Shown here: positions 1-6,004 of the stretch, one piece after another | Layout: each line of letters opens with the position of its first letter | Position numbering within the stretch: position 1 is the stretch's first letter | Assembly (NCBI GenBank): GCA_937921525.1 | Contig: CAKZUM010000484.1 | Coordinates: 1 to 7,879 of the forward strand | Source of the DNA: an uncultured Saprospiraceae bacterium | GTDB taxonomy: Bacteria; Bacteroidota; Bacteroidia; Chitinophagales; Saprospiraceae | Direction: 5' to 3' | Length of the DNA: 7,879 nt | Made by a program: the position numbers and the translations under genes | The notes under the pieces: model-generated | The model's input: the letters and a program-made list of their open reading frames with translations, nothing else | Told to the model about the DNA's origin: nothing | Database searches by the model: none

Positions 1-32
1 ATGAGTTTATGCTGCATAGGATTGCAAAGGTA

Positions 33-728
33 TTATTTATAAAACAAAACCCTCAGAGCAATCTTATCTTGATGCAAACCCGCTACCGCTGCATTATAGA
101 AATCAGAATTATCTACCGCTAAATTTTCTAAGCCTAAAGAATAGAGTAGCTCTGGTTTTAGTTTAAATTTCTTAGTATTGATTTCTATGCCTACGCCAAG
201 GTCCAATGCTGTACTCTGTTTTTTAGGCCTAAATTTGTAATCCAAGAACGGGGTGTTTTGGAATGGATTCTCCACATCATAATTGGTAATATCTACATTA
301 TACCGAATACCTAAGAGGACAGAGGGGTTAAATTTTTCATTCAAAGGTTTCGTAAAAACGAAATGTAGTGGGACACTTAAGGCAGCAGGCATAATGGCCT
401 CTTGGTGCCTAGTTGCATTTGTCAGATCATAGGTGAAATTACTTCTTTGAAAACTCAAAAGTGTTTGTGGAACGATGGCGAAATAATCGTTTAGATTAAA
501 TTTGTACATTAATCCCAAATCAAAACCCACTTTATTTTTTGTCGTTAGACGATTAAGAGAATTATTTATACCTAGTGCATTCCAATCCGATAATTCTGTT
601 TTTAAATAATCATATTTGGCACTGAAAACTAAACCAAATTCAAATTTTTTCTTTTCTTGATGCTGACCAATTAAGAAAAAAGTAGTACATAGGAAATAAC
701 AGCATAACAGATATTTTTTCATCTTCAT
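33..728 (-). CDS. Small outer-membrane beta-barrel protein, PorT-like
   Basis: This 231-residue protein starts with a basic, strongly hydrophobic segment (lysines at 2, 4 and 5, then LLCCYFLCTTFFLIG, about residues 7-21) that looks like a Sec signal peptide. The rest alternates short amphipathic strands with polar turns and ends in an aromatic-rich strand, ALRVLFYK, as expected for an outer-membrane barrel. Its length, the KLKPELLYSLGLENL segment (about 189-203) and the following DFYNAA...LHQDKIALRV region resemble the PorT/porin family of Bacteroidota; PorT itself belongs to the type IX secretion system. That resemblance is from memory of family patterns, so membership of PorT proper rather than a generic 8-strand porin-like barrel is uncertain. 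It could start at Met1 or Met3 (MKMKK). It is transcribed divergently from kynU, and no other type IX secretion gene is present in the window. No catalytic role is expected. Confidence 0.8.
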   Translation of the reverse strand: MKMKKYLLCCYFLCTTFFLIGQHQEKKKFEFGLVFSAKYDYLKTELSDWNALGINNSLNRLTTKNKVGFDLGLMYKFNLNDYFAIVPQTLLSFQRSNFTYDLTNATRHQEAIMPAALSVPLHFVFTKPLNEKFNPSVLLGIRYNVDITNYDVENPFQNTPFLDYKFRPKKQSTALDLGVGIEINTKKFKLKPELLYSLGLENLAVDNSDFYNAAVAGLHQDKIALRVLFYK

Positions 729-735
729 GGTTTTA

Positions 736-749
736 TGGGTGAATACCCA
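736..749 (-). promoter_or_regulatory. Hairpin in the leader of the outer-membrane protein gene
   Basis: TGGGT and ACCCA, separated by GAAT, form a perfect 5-bp stem with a 4-base loop. It lies only 7 bases upstream of the start codon of the minus-strand gene, where an mRNA hairpin could affect ribosome access. It is short and may be chance. Confidence 0.3.
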
Positions 750-766
750 ATTTTAGAAACAGGTGA

Positions 767-788
767 TTTTCTTAACGTTTTCTTAACG
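767..788. promoter_or_regulatory. Tandem 11-bp repeat, candidate OmpR/PhoB-type response-regulator site
   Basis: The 11-mer TTTTCTTAACG occurs twice without a gap (767-777 and 778-788). Within it TTAAC recurs one helical turn later with a 6-base spacer. OmpR/PhoB-family response regulators typically bind direct half-sites with an 11-bp period, and the PhoP boxes of Bacillus use a TTAACA-like half-site. The repeat lies 38 to 60 bases upstream of the outer-membrane protein start, so that gene is the likely target. Binding is inferred; no response regulator is encoded in the window. Confidence 0.45.
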
Positions 789-845
789 ACTGTGGAGAAA
801 GGTTTATTTCTGGGAAAGTTATTTTTAACAAAACAAAGTAGCTGA

Positions 846-983
846 TTAGTATTGGCTTGCGCCAGTAAAAAAATGAACGCAGAGACGCAGAGATGCGGAG
901 CTAAGTTACACTTGGATTACGTTTAACTCTGCATCTCTGCACCTCTGCGTTCAAAAGATAGACTTGGCGTAAGCCAATAGTAA
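846..983. repeat. 138-bp imperfect palindromic repeat element with internal 8-bp repeats
   Basis: Two arms (about 846-904 and 923-983) are inverted copies of each other with a few mismatches and indels, around an 18-base loop. Each arm has an outer part, TTAGTATTGGCTTGCGCCA against the inverted TTACTATTGGCTTACGCCA, and an inner part made of three 8-bp units. The left units are ACGCAGAG, ACGCAGAG and ATGCGGAG (877-900); the right units, read inverted, are ACGCAGAG, GTGCAGAG and ATGCAGAG (950 down to 927). The arm tips also fold individually: TGGC-TTGC-GCCA at 853-864 and TTGGC-GTAA-GCCAA at 964-977. There is no coding capacity and no obvious target-site duplication. Intergenic repeats built on CGCAGAG units are familiar from many bacterial genomes. 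A non-autonomous mobile repeat (MITE or REP-like) is the most likely nature; it could also act as a bidirectional terminator or mRNA-end structure. Confidence 0.8.
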
Positions 984-1032
984 GAGAACACAAAAAACTC
1001 TATTTTTCAAACCCTTACAAGCAATATTTTAC

Positions 1033-2274
1033 ATGGAACAAATAACAAGAGCAGATTGCCAAGCGATGGACCAAAATGATCCACTTGCTTTTTTACGAGA
1101 AGAATTCCATATGCCAGAAGGGCTTATTAATATGGATGGTAATTCGTTGGGCGCACTACCAAAAAGTACGATTCAGAAACTAGAACAAACAATCAAAGAA
1201 GAGTGGGGGATTGGCTTGATTCGTTCTTGGTCAGAGGCAGGCTGGTTTGAGTCTCCTATTCGAATTGGCAATAAAATTGCGCCTTTAATTGGAGCGAAAG
1301 AAGGAGAAGTATTGGTCGCAGATACCACCTCTATCAATTTATTCAAAGCCTTAGCAGCAGCTAGTCAAATGAATAAGGATCGGAGTATCTTACTATCCGA
1401 AGAAGGTAATTTTCCGACGGACCTATATATGATGCAAGGGCTTAGCACACTATCTAATAATCGACTACAAACGAAAGTCGTACCGCCTGAACAATTGCTA
1501 GATGCCTTAACTGAAGAGGTCGCTGTTTTATTATTAACGCAAGTAAATTATAAAACGGCAGAGATAAAAGACATGCAATTGATCACTCAAAAAGCGCAGG
1601 AAAAAGGAATTTTAGTGATCTGGGATTTAAGCCATAGCGTAGGTTCTATAGAAGTAGATTTAACGGCCGCTAATGCAGATTTTGCGGTTGGTTGTGGTTA
1701 TAAATTTTTGAACGGTGGCCCAGGCGCACCCGCATTTATCTATGTACCCAAACGGCATCAAGCAATTGCTCAAAACATGCTATCGGGCTGGATGGGCCAT
1801 GCGGACCCATTTGCTTTTTCGGAGGACTATCAACCAAAAGCTTCCATTGAACGTTTTCGAGCAGGTACGCCAGTCATGCTAGGTATGTCGGCATTAGAAA
1901 GCGGAGTAGACCTTTTTCAAAAAACAAGTATTGCAGCTTTACGAAAAAAATGTATTCAATTAAGTGAATTATTTATAATTTTAATGCGTCAAGCATGTGG
2001 AGACTATGGTTTCCAATTGGCTAGCCCCACAGATGCGGCTCAACGTGCTGGGCATGTAGCGTTTAGCCATCCTGAAGGGCATGCGATCTATCAAGCTATT
2101 AAACGGCAACAGATTATTTCAGATTTTCGAACGCCTGATATTTTGCGCTTTGGTATTACCCCTATGTATTTGCGCTATGTGGATATGTATGATGTGGTGG
2201 CGGCTATTCAAGAGGTGATGGAGACAGGGGCTTGGGATCGGGCGGAGTTTAAGGTTCGGTCTGCTATTACTTAG
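1033..2274 (+). CDS. kynU: Kynureninase
   Basis: This is a PLP-dependent fold-type I enzyme (EC 3.7.1.3) that hydrolyses L-kynurenine to anthranilate plus alanine, or 3-hydroxykynurenine to 3-hydroxyanthranilate plus alanine, in tryptophan breakdown or the kynurenine route to NAD. At 413 residues it has normal family length. Visible signatures are NMDGNSLG (33-40), EGNFPTD (124-130, with the family's conserved Asp at 130), the PLP-contacting WDLSHSVG (197-204, Asp198 and His201), and GCGYKFLNGGPG (220-231), in which Lys224 should form the Schiff base next to Tyr223. SGWMGH (251-256) and RFRAGTP (274-280) follow, and the C-terminal domain contains LRFGITPMYLRY (371-382). All key residues are present. 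It begins just after a palindromic repeat element and has no Shine-Dalgarno motif, as is usual in Bacteroidota. The TPR gene follows 34 bases later, probably in the same transcript. No other kynurenine-pathway gene is in the window. Confidence 0.96.
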   Translation: MEQITRADCQAMDQNDPLAFLREEFHMPEGLINMDGNSLGALPKSTIQKLEQTIKEEWGIGLIRSWSEAGWFESPIRIGNKIAPLIGAKEGEVLVADTTSINLFKALAAASQMNKDRSILLSEEGNFPTDLYMMQGLSTLSNNRLQTKVVPPEQLLDALTEEVAVLLLTQVNYKTAEIKDMQLITQKAQEKGILVIWDLSHSVGSIEVDLTAANADFAVGCGYKFLNGGPGAPAFIYVPKRHQAIAQNMLSGWMGHADPFAFSEDYQPKASIERFRAGTPVMLGMSALESGVDLFQKTSIAALRKKCIQLSELFIILMRQACGDYGFQLASPTDAAQRAGHVAFSHPEGHAIYQAIKRQQIISDFRTPDILRFGITPMYLRYVDMYDVVAAIQEVMETGAWDRAEFKVRSAIT

Positions 2275-2308
2275 ATAGTGACTTTATTTATTAATTTTAA
2301 AATTAAAC

Positions 2309-2941
2309 ATGCACTACCAGAAAATAATTATAGGCAAAACATTTATAGAGTTCCACAACAACTGGCTAGGAGAAGAAACAGTTGTAGTAAATGGACAAAT
2401 CGTTTCCAAAAAAGCCTCCGTATGGGGCGCACAACATTATTTTACGGTCATAGAAAATGGCCACACCATACGATATATCCTCACCTCCAAAGCAGACCCT
2501 ACCCACCAAGTATATTTAGATCTTAGAAGGAATGGGGAATTGATACAAAGAAATATACCTGTACCAACTAGAGGTGGCGGTACGACTCGAAAACGCCGAC
2601 CAAGAAATAATCCATCGAAGCATGAAGGCTTGGCAAAGCTAAAAGAGTATGAATTAGAAGAAGCCGAAGAAGCTTTATTGAAAGCTGCAGAAATAGACCC
2701 ACAAGATTCCGAGGTGTACTTTCATTTGGCCTGTGTATATTCAGTTTTAGAAAAAACGAAAGAAGGCTATGAAGCTTTGAAAAAAGCGAAAGAACTTGGT
2801 TTAAAAGATGATGATACAATTCTTAAACATGATATGTTAGCGTACTTAAGAATTCAAGATGCCTTTGAAGGATTCTTGAATAGTGGCTTTACGGAATATG
2901 ATGCAGCGTTGCTAGATAATGGGGCTACGGATATTTTATAA
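2309..2941 (+). CDS. TPR-containing protein with an unrecognised N-terminal beta-rich domain
   Basis: The 210-residue protein has no signal peptide or membrane segment, so it should be cytoplasmic. Residues 1-80 (with NNWLGEETVVVNG and YFTVIENGHTIRYILT) look like a compact beta-rich domain that I do not recognise. A glycine-rich, basic linker (GGGTTRKRRPR, 89-99) joins it to about two TPR helical pairs. The first spans roughly 107-133 (EAEEALLKAAEIDPQD) and the second 134-167 (VYFHLACVYSVLEKTKEGYEALKKAKELG). The tail (KHDMLAYLRIQDAFEGFLNSGF) resembles the capping segment that often ends TPR arrays. TPRs mediate protein-protein contacts, but no partner can be named. The gene starts 34 bases after kynU on the same strand and is probably co-transcribed, although nothing in the protein ties it to kynurenine metabolism. 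No clear terminator follows it. The 83-codon reading frame that overlaps its start in another frame is a shadow. Confidence 0.8.
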   Translation: MHYQKIIIGKTFIEFHNNWLGEETVVVNGQIVSKKASVWGAQHYFTVIENGHTIRYILTSKADPTHQVYLDLRRNGELIQRNIPVPTRGGGTTRKRRPRNNPSKHEGLAKLKEYELEEAEEALLKAAEIDPQDSEVYFHLACVYSVLEKTKEGYEALKKAKELGLKDDDTILKHDMLAYLRIQDAFEGFLNSGFTEYDAALLDNGATDIL

Positions 2942-3183
2942 TGAAGCAAAGAAAGTGCAAGTCAACATCGCTCACGACCTACAAAAATCCGCATCATCAG
3001 CGTGACTACAAAGTAGTTCCGTGTTGAATTATGCCAGAGTAGCAGTCTAGCATCCTTCCAAGACACCTCCACCACCAACCATTATTTAGTATAAATCACC
3101 CAACAATAACTTTTTTACCTACCTAACAGTACTATAAATGAATTATTTTTTAGTACAATCATACTAATTACCTAAAAATCTCC

Positions 3184-3191
3184 TATATTTG
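3184..3191 (+). promoter_or_regulatory. -7 promoter box of the TetR-family gene
   Basis: TATATTTG matches the Bacteroidota -7 consensus TAnnTTTG at every defined position and lies 17 bases before the ATG. Transcription would start around 3196-3200, giving a leader of only about 10 bases or a nearly leaderless mRNA. No convincing -33 TTG is seen upstream. Confidence 0.6.
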
Positions 3192-3209
3192 TTAGCGAAA
3201 ATTCGCTAA
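3192..3209. promoter_or_regulatory. Palindromic operator, probably for the adjacent TetR regulator
   Basis: TTAGCGAA-AA-TTCGCTAA is an 18-bp inverted repeat with perfect 8-bp arms. It directly abuts the -7 box, covers the expected transcription start, and its last base is the A of the ATG. TetR-family repressors bind palindromes of this size as dimers and commonly repress their own gene, so autoregulation is the natural reading. An exact 11-bp part of it (TAGCGAAAATT) recurs inverted ahead of the acyl-CoA dehydrogenase gene. Confidence 0.7.
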
Positions 3210-3829
3210 TGAATAAAACGAGGCAAAATATCATACAGAAATCTATCGAACTCTTTAATGAACAAGGAGTCGTGAATGTGCGCACGCGCGATATAGCCGA
3301 AGCATTAGAGATTAGCACAGGTAATTTGACTTATCATTATAAGACCAAGCAGGATTTGATGCATTCCGTCTATCGGTATATGATCAAAACCTTAGAAGAA
3401 ATGTCTATTGGCAATCAATTGATGATGCCAGGGCGGGGGGCATTGCTTGTAGTGAGAGGATATTTAGACTATATCGTTAAGTTTCGATTTTTTTATCAAG
3501 ATACCTTAGAAATTATAAGGGCATACCCAGAGTTGGCTAAGTCTCACCACCAACAGGTGGAACAGGAAAAAGCAATTATTAAAAACTTACTATACCGAGC
3601 GATTGGCAAAGGAGAAATAAAAGCTGAAGCTTTTCCAGGTTTGTACGATTCTCTCGCCCACAGCATTTGGATGACCCTACATTTTTGGTTAACACAACAA
3701 GCGATAAGAGGAGAAGAACAAGACAAATTAGAGGAGGGCTTATTGATGATTGCGAATTTGGTCTATCCCTATGCAACGGAAGAAGGGGCAGCTATTTTTC
3801 AGAAAATGCAAGGAGAATTAGCGCACTAG
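3209..3829 (+). CDS. TetR/AcrR-family transcriptional regulator
   Basis: This 206-residue DNA-binding protein has the usual size of the family. The N-terminal TetR domain is clear: TRQNIIQKSIELFNEQGV (4-21) is helix 1, and residues 25-46 (RTRDIAEALEISTGNLTYHYKT) form the helix-turn-helix with the characteristic NLTYHYKTKQDL ending. The C-terminal part is helical and would hold the ligand pocket and dimer interface. Its FRFFYQDTLEIIRAYPEL segment resembles a TetR subgroup with an FRFFY-type motif, but the ligand cannot be read from the sequence. The ATG at 3209 is chosen because the domain starts immediately after it and it sits 17 bases downstream of the -7 box. A palindrome between box and start suggests autorepression. 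The neighbouring acyl-CoA dehydrogenase gene, 151 bases downstream on the same strand, is the likely target, which would make an acyl-CoA or fatty acid a plausible effector (inference). Confidence 0.93.
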   Translation: MNKTRQNIIQKSIELFNEQGVVNVRTRDIAEALEISTGNLTYHYKTKQDLMHSVYRYMIKTLEEMSIGNQLMMPGRGALLVVRGYLDYIVKFRFFYQDTLEIIRAYPELAKSHHQQVEQEKAIIKNLLYRAIGKGEIKAEAFPGLYDSLAHSIWMTLHFWLTQQAIRGEEQDKLEEGLLMIANLVYPYATEEGAAIFQKMQGELAH

Positions 3830-3894
3830 ATTTAATTTTTTTAATGGAGAATTGTAAATTGAAAATGCCTACAAAACGTTGACAATCAAGACTT

Positions 3895-3914
3895 AATTTT
3901 CGCTAGACGAAAAT
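3895..3914. promoter_or_regulatory. Operator-like site ahead of the acyl-CoA dehydrogenase gene
   Basis: AATTTTCGCTA (3895-3905) is the exact reverse complement of 11 bases of the palindrome at the TetR start. It also forms an inverted repeat with the following bases, ATTTTCG-CTAGA-CGAAAAT (3896-3914). It overlaps TAATTTTC (3894-3901), a 7-of-8 match to the Bacteroidota -7 box, so bound protein would block transcription. The site lies 66-86 bases before the ATG. The second half matches the TetR palindrome less well than the first. Confidence 0.55.
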
Positions 3915-3980
3915 GGTTGGAATAATCACTAGTAGTGGGATAAAATAATAAAATCAAATTTTTAAATAATTATAAATATC

Positions 3981-5798
3981 ATGGCAGATAAATATTGTAG
4001 CGTAGAAAACGCAAAGTTTCTATTACATGACGTACACGGATTTGAAGATATTTTAAAATTCAAAAGATACGAAGACTTTGATAAGGAGAACGTAGACTTA
4101 CTGATTGACTCTGTTAAAGATTTAGCAGATAAGGAGTATTTTCCTTACTTCGAGGAAATGGATGCGAAACCTGCAGCGTATAAAGACGGAGAGATTTGGG
4201 CACACCCACAGGTGAAGACTATTTTTGAGAAATCAGGGGATATGGGCTTGACGGGTGCTACTTTTGATTATGATCATGGTGGAATGCAATTGCCATTTAT
4301 GGCGAACATTGCTTCAGGATATATCTTGACAGCGGCGAATAATGCAGCAGTGATGTATACAGGTTTGACTGCTGGTGCAGCACACTTAATCACTTCTTTT
4401 GGTACGCAAGAATTGATCGACAAATATGTGCCAAACATGTTGAATGGTAAGTGGGGTGGCACGATGTGTCTGACAGAACCACAAGCAGGTAGTTCCTTAT
4501 CAGACATTACGACAACAGCCTATCCTCAAGCAGATGGTACTTATAAAATTGAAGGACAAAAAATATTTATCTCTAGTGGAGATCATCCATATACAGAAAA
4601 TATTGTCCACTTGACTTTAGCTCGAATCGAAGGCGCACCTGCTGGTACAAAAGGTATTTCTTTATTCGTTGTACCAAAGATGAGAATCCAAGAAGATGGT
4701 TCTTTGGTGAGCAATGATGTAAAGGCAGTTGGTGATTTTCAGAAGTTAGGTCAAAAAGGAAATGCGACCGTACATTTAGCTTTTGGTGAAAATAAAGATT
4801 CTCAAGGCTGGTTAGTTGGAGAAGAGAATAGAGGATTGAAGCACATGTTCCAAATGATGAACGGTGCGAGAATTGATGTAGGTTTGAATGGTGCAGCGAT
4901 TGCATCAGCAGCCTATTTTGCTTCTTTACAATATGCACAAGAACGACCACAAGGTAGACGGTTGAATAACAGTGGTCGTAAAGATGTATCAGAAGGACAG
5001 ACTTTTATTATCAATCACCCAGATGTTCGTAGGATGTTGTTTTTACAAAAAGCAGTATCAGAGGGTGCTTTGAGTTTGGTAATGGAAGCAGGTCGCTTAC
5101 ATGATATTAGTCACCAGTCGACAGATGCCAAAGAGAAAGAAGAAGCTCATTTATTGTTGGAGTTATTGACGCCAATCGTTAAAACTTATCCTTCTGAAAT
5201 GGGTAGAACCTCTGTGGATAATGGATTGCAAATATTAGGTGGCTATGGATTCTGTACAGACTTTCCATTGCAACAATATTACAGAGATATTAGAATTTCT
5301 GCATTGTATGAAGGAACAACAGGTATCCAATCTTTAGACCTTTTAGGTAGAAAGGTGACGATGCAAAATGGTCGAGCAATGATGTTATTAATGGGTAAGA
5401 TTCAAGAGACCATGAAAGCAGCTAGTACGTACGATGAGTTCAAACCATACATCAAGACACTAGGAGGTAAGCTAGAGCAAACGCAAGAAATCTTACAACA
5501 TCTGTTACAATATGCAATGAAGGGAGAGCATGAAAAATTCTTAGCAGATGCTAATATTTTCATGGAATTTTTCAGCACAATCGTTATAGGATGGCAATGG
5601 CTTAAGATGGCAACAGTTGCTAAAGAAGCTTTAGTAACAGGAAACCTAGTACAGCCATCAGAATTTTATGAAAGTAAAATTCACACTATGAAATTCTTCT
5701 ATAAGTATGAAATGCCTAAAACGGCAGCAGCTATGGAGATTCTTAAGAATGGAGATTTCTTAACGATCTTAGAAATGGAGAAGGAGTTGATTATGTAG
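3981..5798 (+). CDS. Acyl-CoA dehydrogenase, long form with extra C-terminal domain
   Basis: This cytoplasmic flavoenzyme introduces the alpha,beta double bond into an acyl-CoA, the first oxidative step of beta-oxidation, passing electrons to electron-transfer flavoprotein. At 605 residues it belongs to the long bacterial class, like the DmdC and PF12806-bearing enzymes, rather than the ~380-residue class. In order there is an N-terminal extension and alpha-helical domain (about 1-155), the beta domain with MCLTEPQAGSSLSD (162-175) and KIFISSGDH (194-202), and a C-terminal helical domain. The latter carries LQILGGYGFCTDFPLQQYYR (416-435) and LYEGTTGIQ (442-450), where Glu444 is the expected catalytic base. 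An extra helical domain (about 460-605) follows. The chain length of the substrate cannot be deduced. The gene lies 151 bases downstream of the TetR gene, has an operator-like site in its upstream region, and is followed by a strong terminator, so it is probably the last gene of its transcript. Confidence 0.95.
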   Translation: MADKYCSVENAKFLLHDVHGFEDILKFKRYEDFDKENVDLLIDSVKDLADKEYFPYFEEMDAKPAAYKDGEIWAHPQVKTIFEKSGDMGLTGATFDYDHGGMQLPFMANIASGYILTAANNAAVMYTGLTAGAAHLITSFGTQELIDKYVPNMLNGKWGGTMCLTEPQAGSSLSDITTTAYPQADGTYKIEGQKIFISSGDHPYTENIVHLTLARIEGAPAGTKGISLFVVPKMRIQEDGSLVSNDVKAVGDFQKLGQKGNATVHLAFGENKDSQGWLVGEENRGLKHMFQMMNGARIDVGLNGAAIASAAYFASLQYAQERPQGRRLNNSGRKDVSEGQTFIINHPDVRRMLFLQKAVSEGALSLVMEAGRLHDISHQSTDAKEKEEAHLLLELLTPIVKTYPSEMGRTSVDNGLQILGGYGFCTDFPLQQYYRDIRISALYEGTTGIQSLDLLGRKVTMQNGRAMMLLMGKIQETMKAASTYDEFKPYIKTLGGKLEQTQEILQHLLQYAMKGEHEKFLADANIFMEFFSTIVIGWQWLKMATVAKEALVTGNLVQPSEFYESKIHTMKFFYKYEMPKTAAAMEILKNGDFLTILEMEKELIM

Positions 5799-5809
5799 AT
5801 TTTTTAGAG

Positions 5810-5867
5810 GTCAGAAGCCAGACCGTTCTAGTTAGCTTGCGCTAACGGAACTGTCAGGAGTCAGACC
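5810..5867. repeat. 15-bp direct repeats flanking a hairpin
   Basis: GTCAGAAGCCAGACC (5810-5824) and GTCAGGAGTCAGACC (5853-5867) agree at 13 of 15 positions. Between them GTTAGC-TTGC-GCTAAC (5831-5846) forms a perfect 6-bp stem, extended by GTTC (5825-5828) pairing with GAAC (5848-5851) across small bulges. The unit starts 12 bases after the acyl-CoA dehydrogenase stop codon. It looks like a small dispersed intergenic repeat of unknown function. Confidence 0.5.
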
Positions 5868-5920
5868 AGCCCGATTGCTGTCAAGGCGGACGGGTTTATG
5901 ATGTTGACTTTATTAGGTTT

Positions 5921-5961
5921 AAAAGGCGTTTTAGTAGTTAATTCTATTAAAACGCCTTTTT
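5921..5961 (+). terminator. Intrinsic terminator after the acyl-CoA dehydrogenase gene
   Basis: AAAAGGCGTTTTA (5921-5933) pairs perfectly with TAAAACGCCTTTT (5948-5960). Four more pairs (5934-5937 with 5944-5947, one of them G-U) bring the stem to 17 bp around the loop TTAATT. The 3' arm ends in a run of five T followed by GTTTT. The A-rich 5' flank means it could also work on the minus strand, although no minus-strand gene ends here. Confidence 0.88.
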
Positions 5962-6004
5962 GTTTTACATCATAGACTTTCCTAAAAGAAGAGTACCTTG
6001 GTAG

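Larger units (their letters stand above)
729..1032. other. Divergent intergenic region between the outer-membrane gene and kynU
   Basis: These 304 bases contain no credible gene. In order they hold the leader hairpin and tandem 11-mer of the minus-strand gene, the 138-bp palindromic repeat at 846-983, and about 50 bases ahead of kynU. The last stretch contains TATTTTTC at 1001-1008, which matches the Bacteroidota -7 consensus TAnnTTTG in 7 of 8 positions. No -33 TTG is seen at the usual 17-23-base distance, so this promoter is only tentative. Confidence 0.6.

Noticed and set aside
2278..2526. 82-codon reading frame overlapping the start of the TPR gene
   Set aside because: It runs in a different frame across the TPR coding sequence, is rich in R, H and P, and shows no domain; it is a shadow frame.
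3005..3017. Palindrome ACTAC-AAA-GTAGT after the TPR gene as a terminator
   Set aside because: The stem is only 5 bp and is not followed by a T tract, so it does not support a terminator call.
2941..3027. 28-codon reading frame overlapping the TPR stop codon (TAATG) and beginning MKQRKCKS
   Set aside because: The stop-start overlap looks like translational coupling, but the peptide is short and low in recognisable structure, and it lies in a GC-richer patch with partial direct and inverted repeats. I see no evidence of coding.
3151..3166. TAGTA-N6-TACTA inverted repeat upstream of the TetR promoter as a second operator
   Set aside because: The arms are 5 bp of pure AT-biased sequence in a very AT-rich stretch, with no second copy; chance is likely.
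3927..3937. CACTA-G-TAGTG palindrome ahead of the acyl-CoA dehydrogenase gene
   Set aside because: It is short, unrelated to the TetR operator word, and does not recur; noted only as a possible minor site.
4573..4950. 125-codon minus-strand reading frame inside the acyl-CoA dehydrogenase gene
   Set aside because: It lies wholly inside a well supported gene on the other strand, is rich in L, H and S, and has no domain features; it is a shadow.
5831..5846. GTTAGC-TTGC-GCTAAC as a third TetR operator because it shares TTAGC/GCTAA ends with the operator
   Set aside because: The spacing between half-sites is 4 rather than 8 bases and the central GAA/TTC is missing; it lies after a stop codon, not at a promoter.
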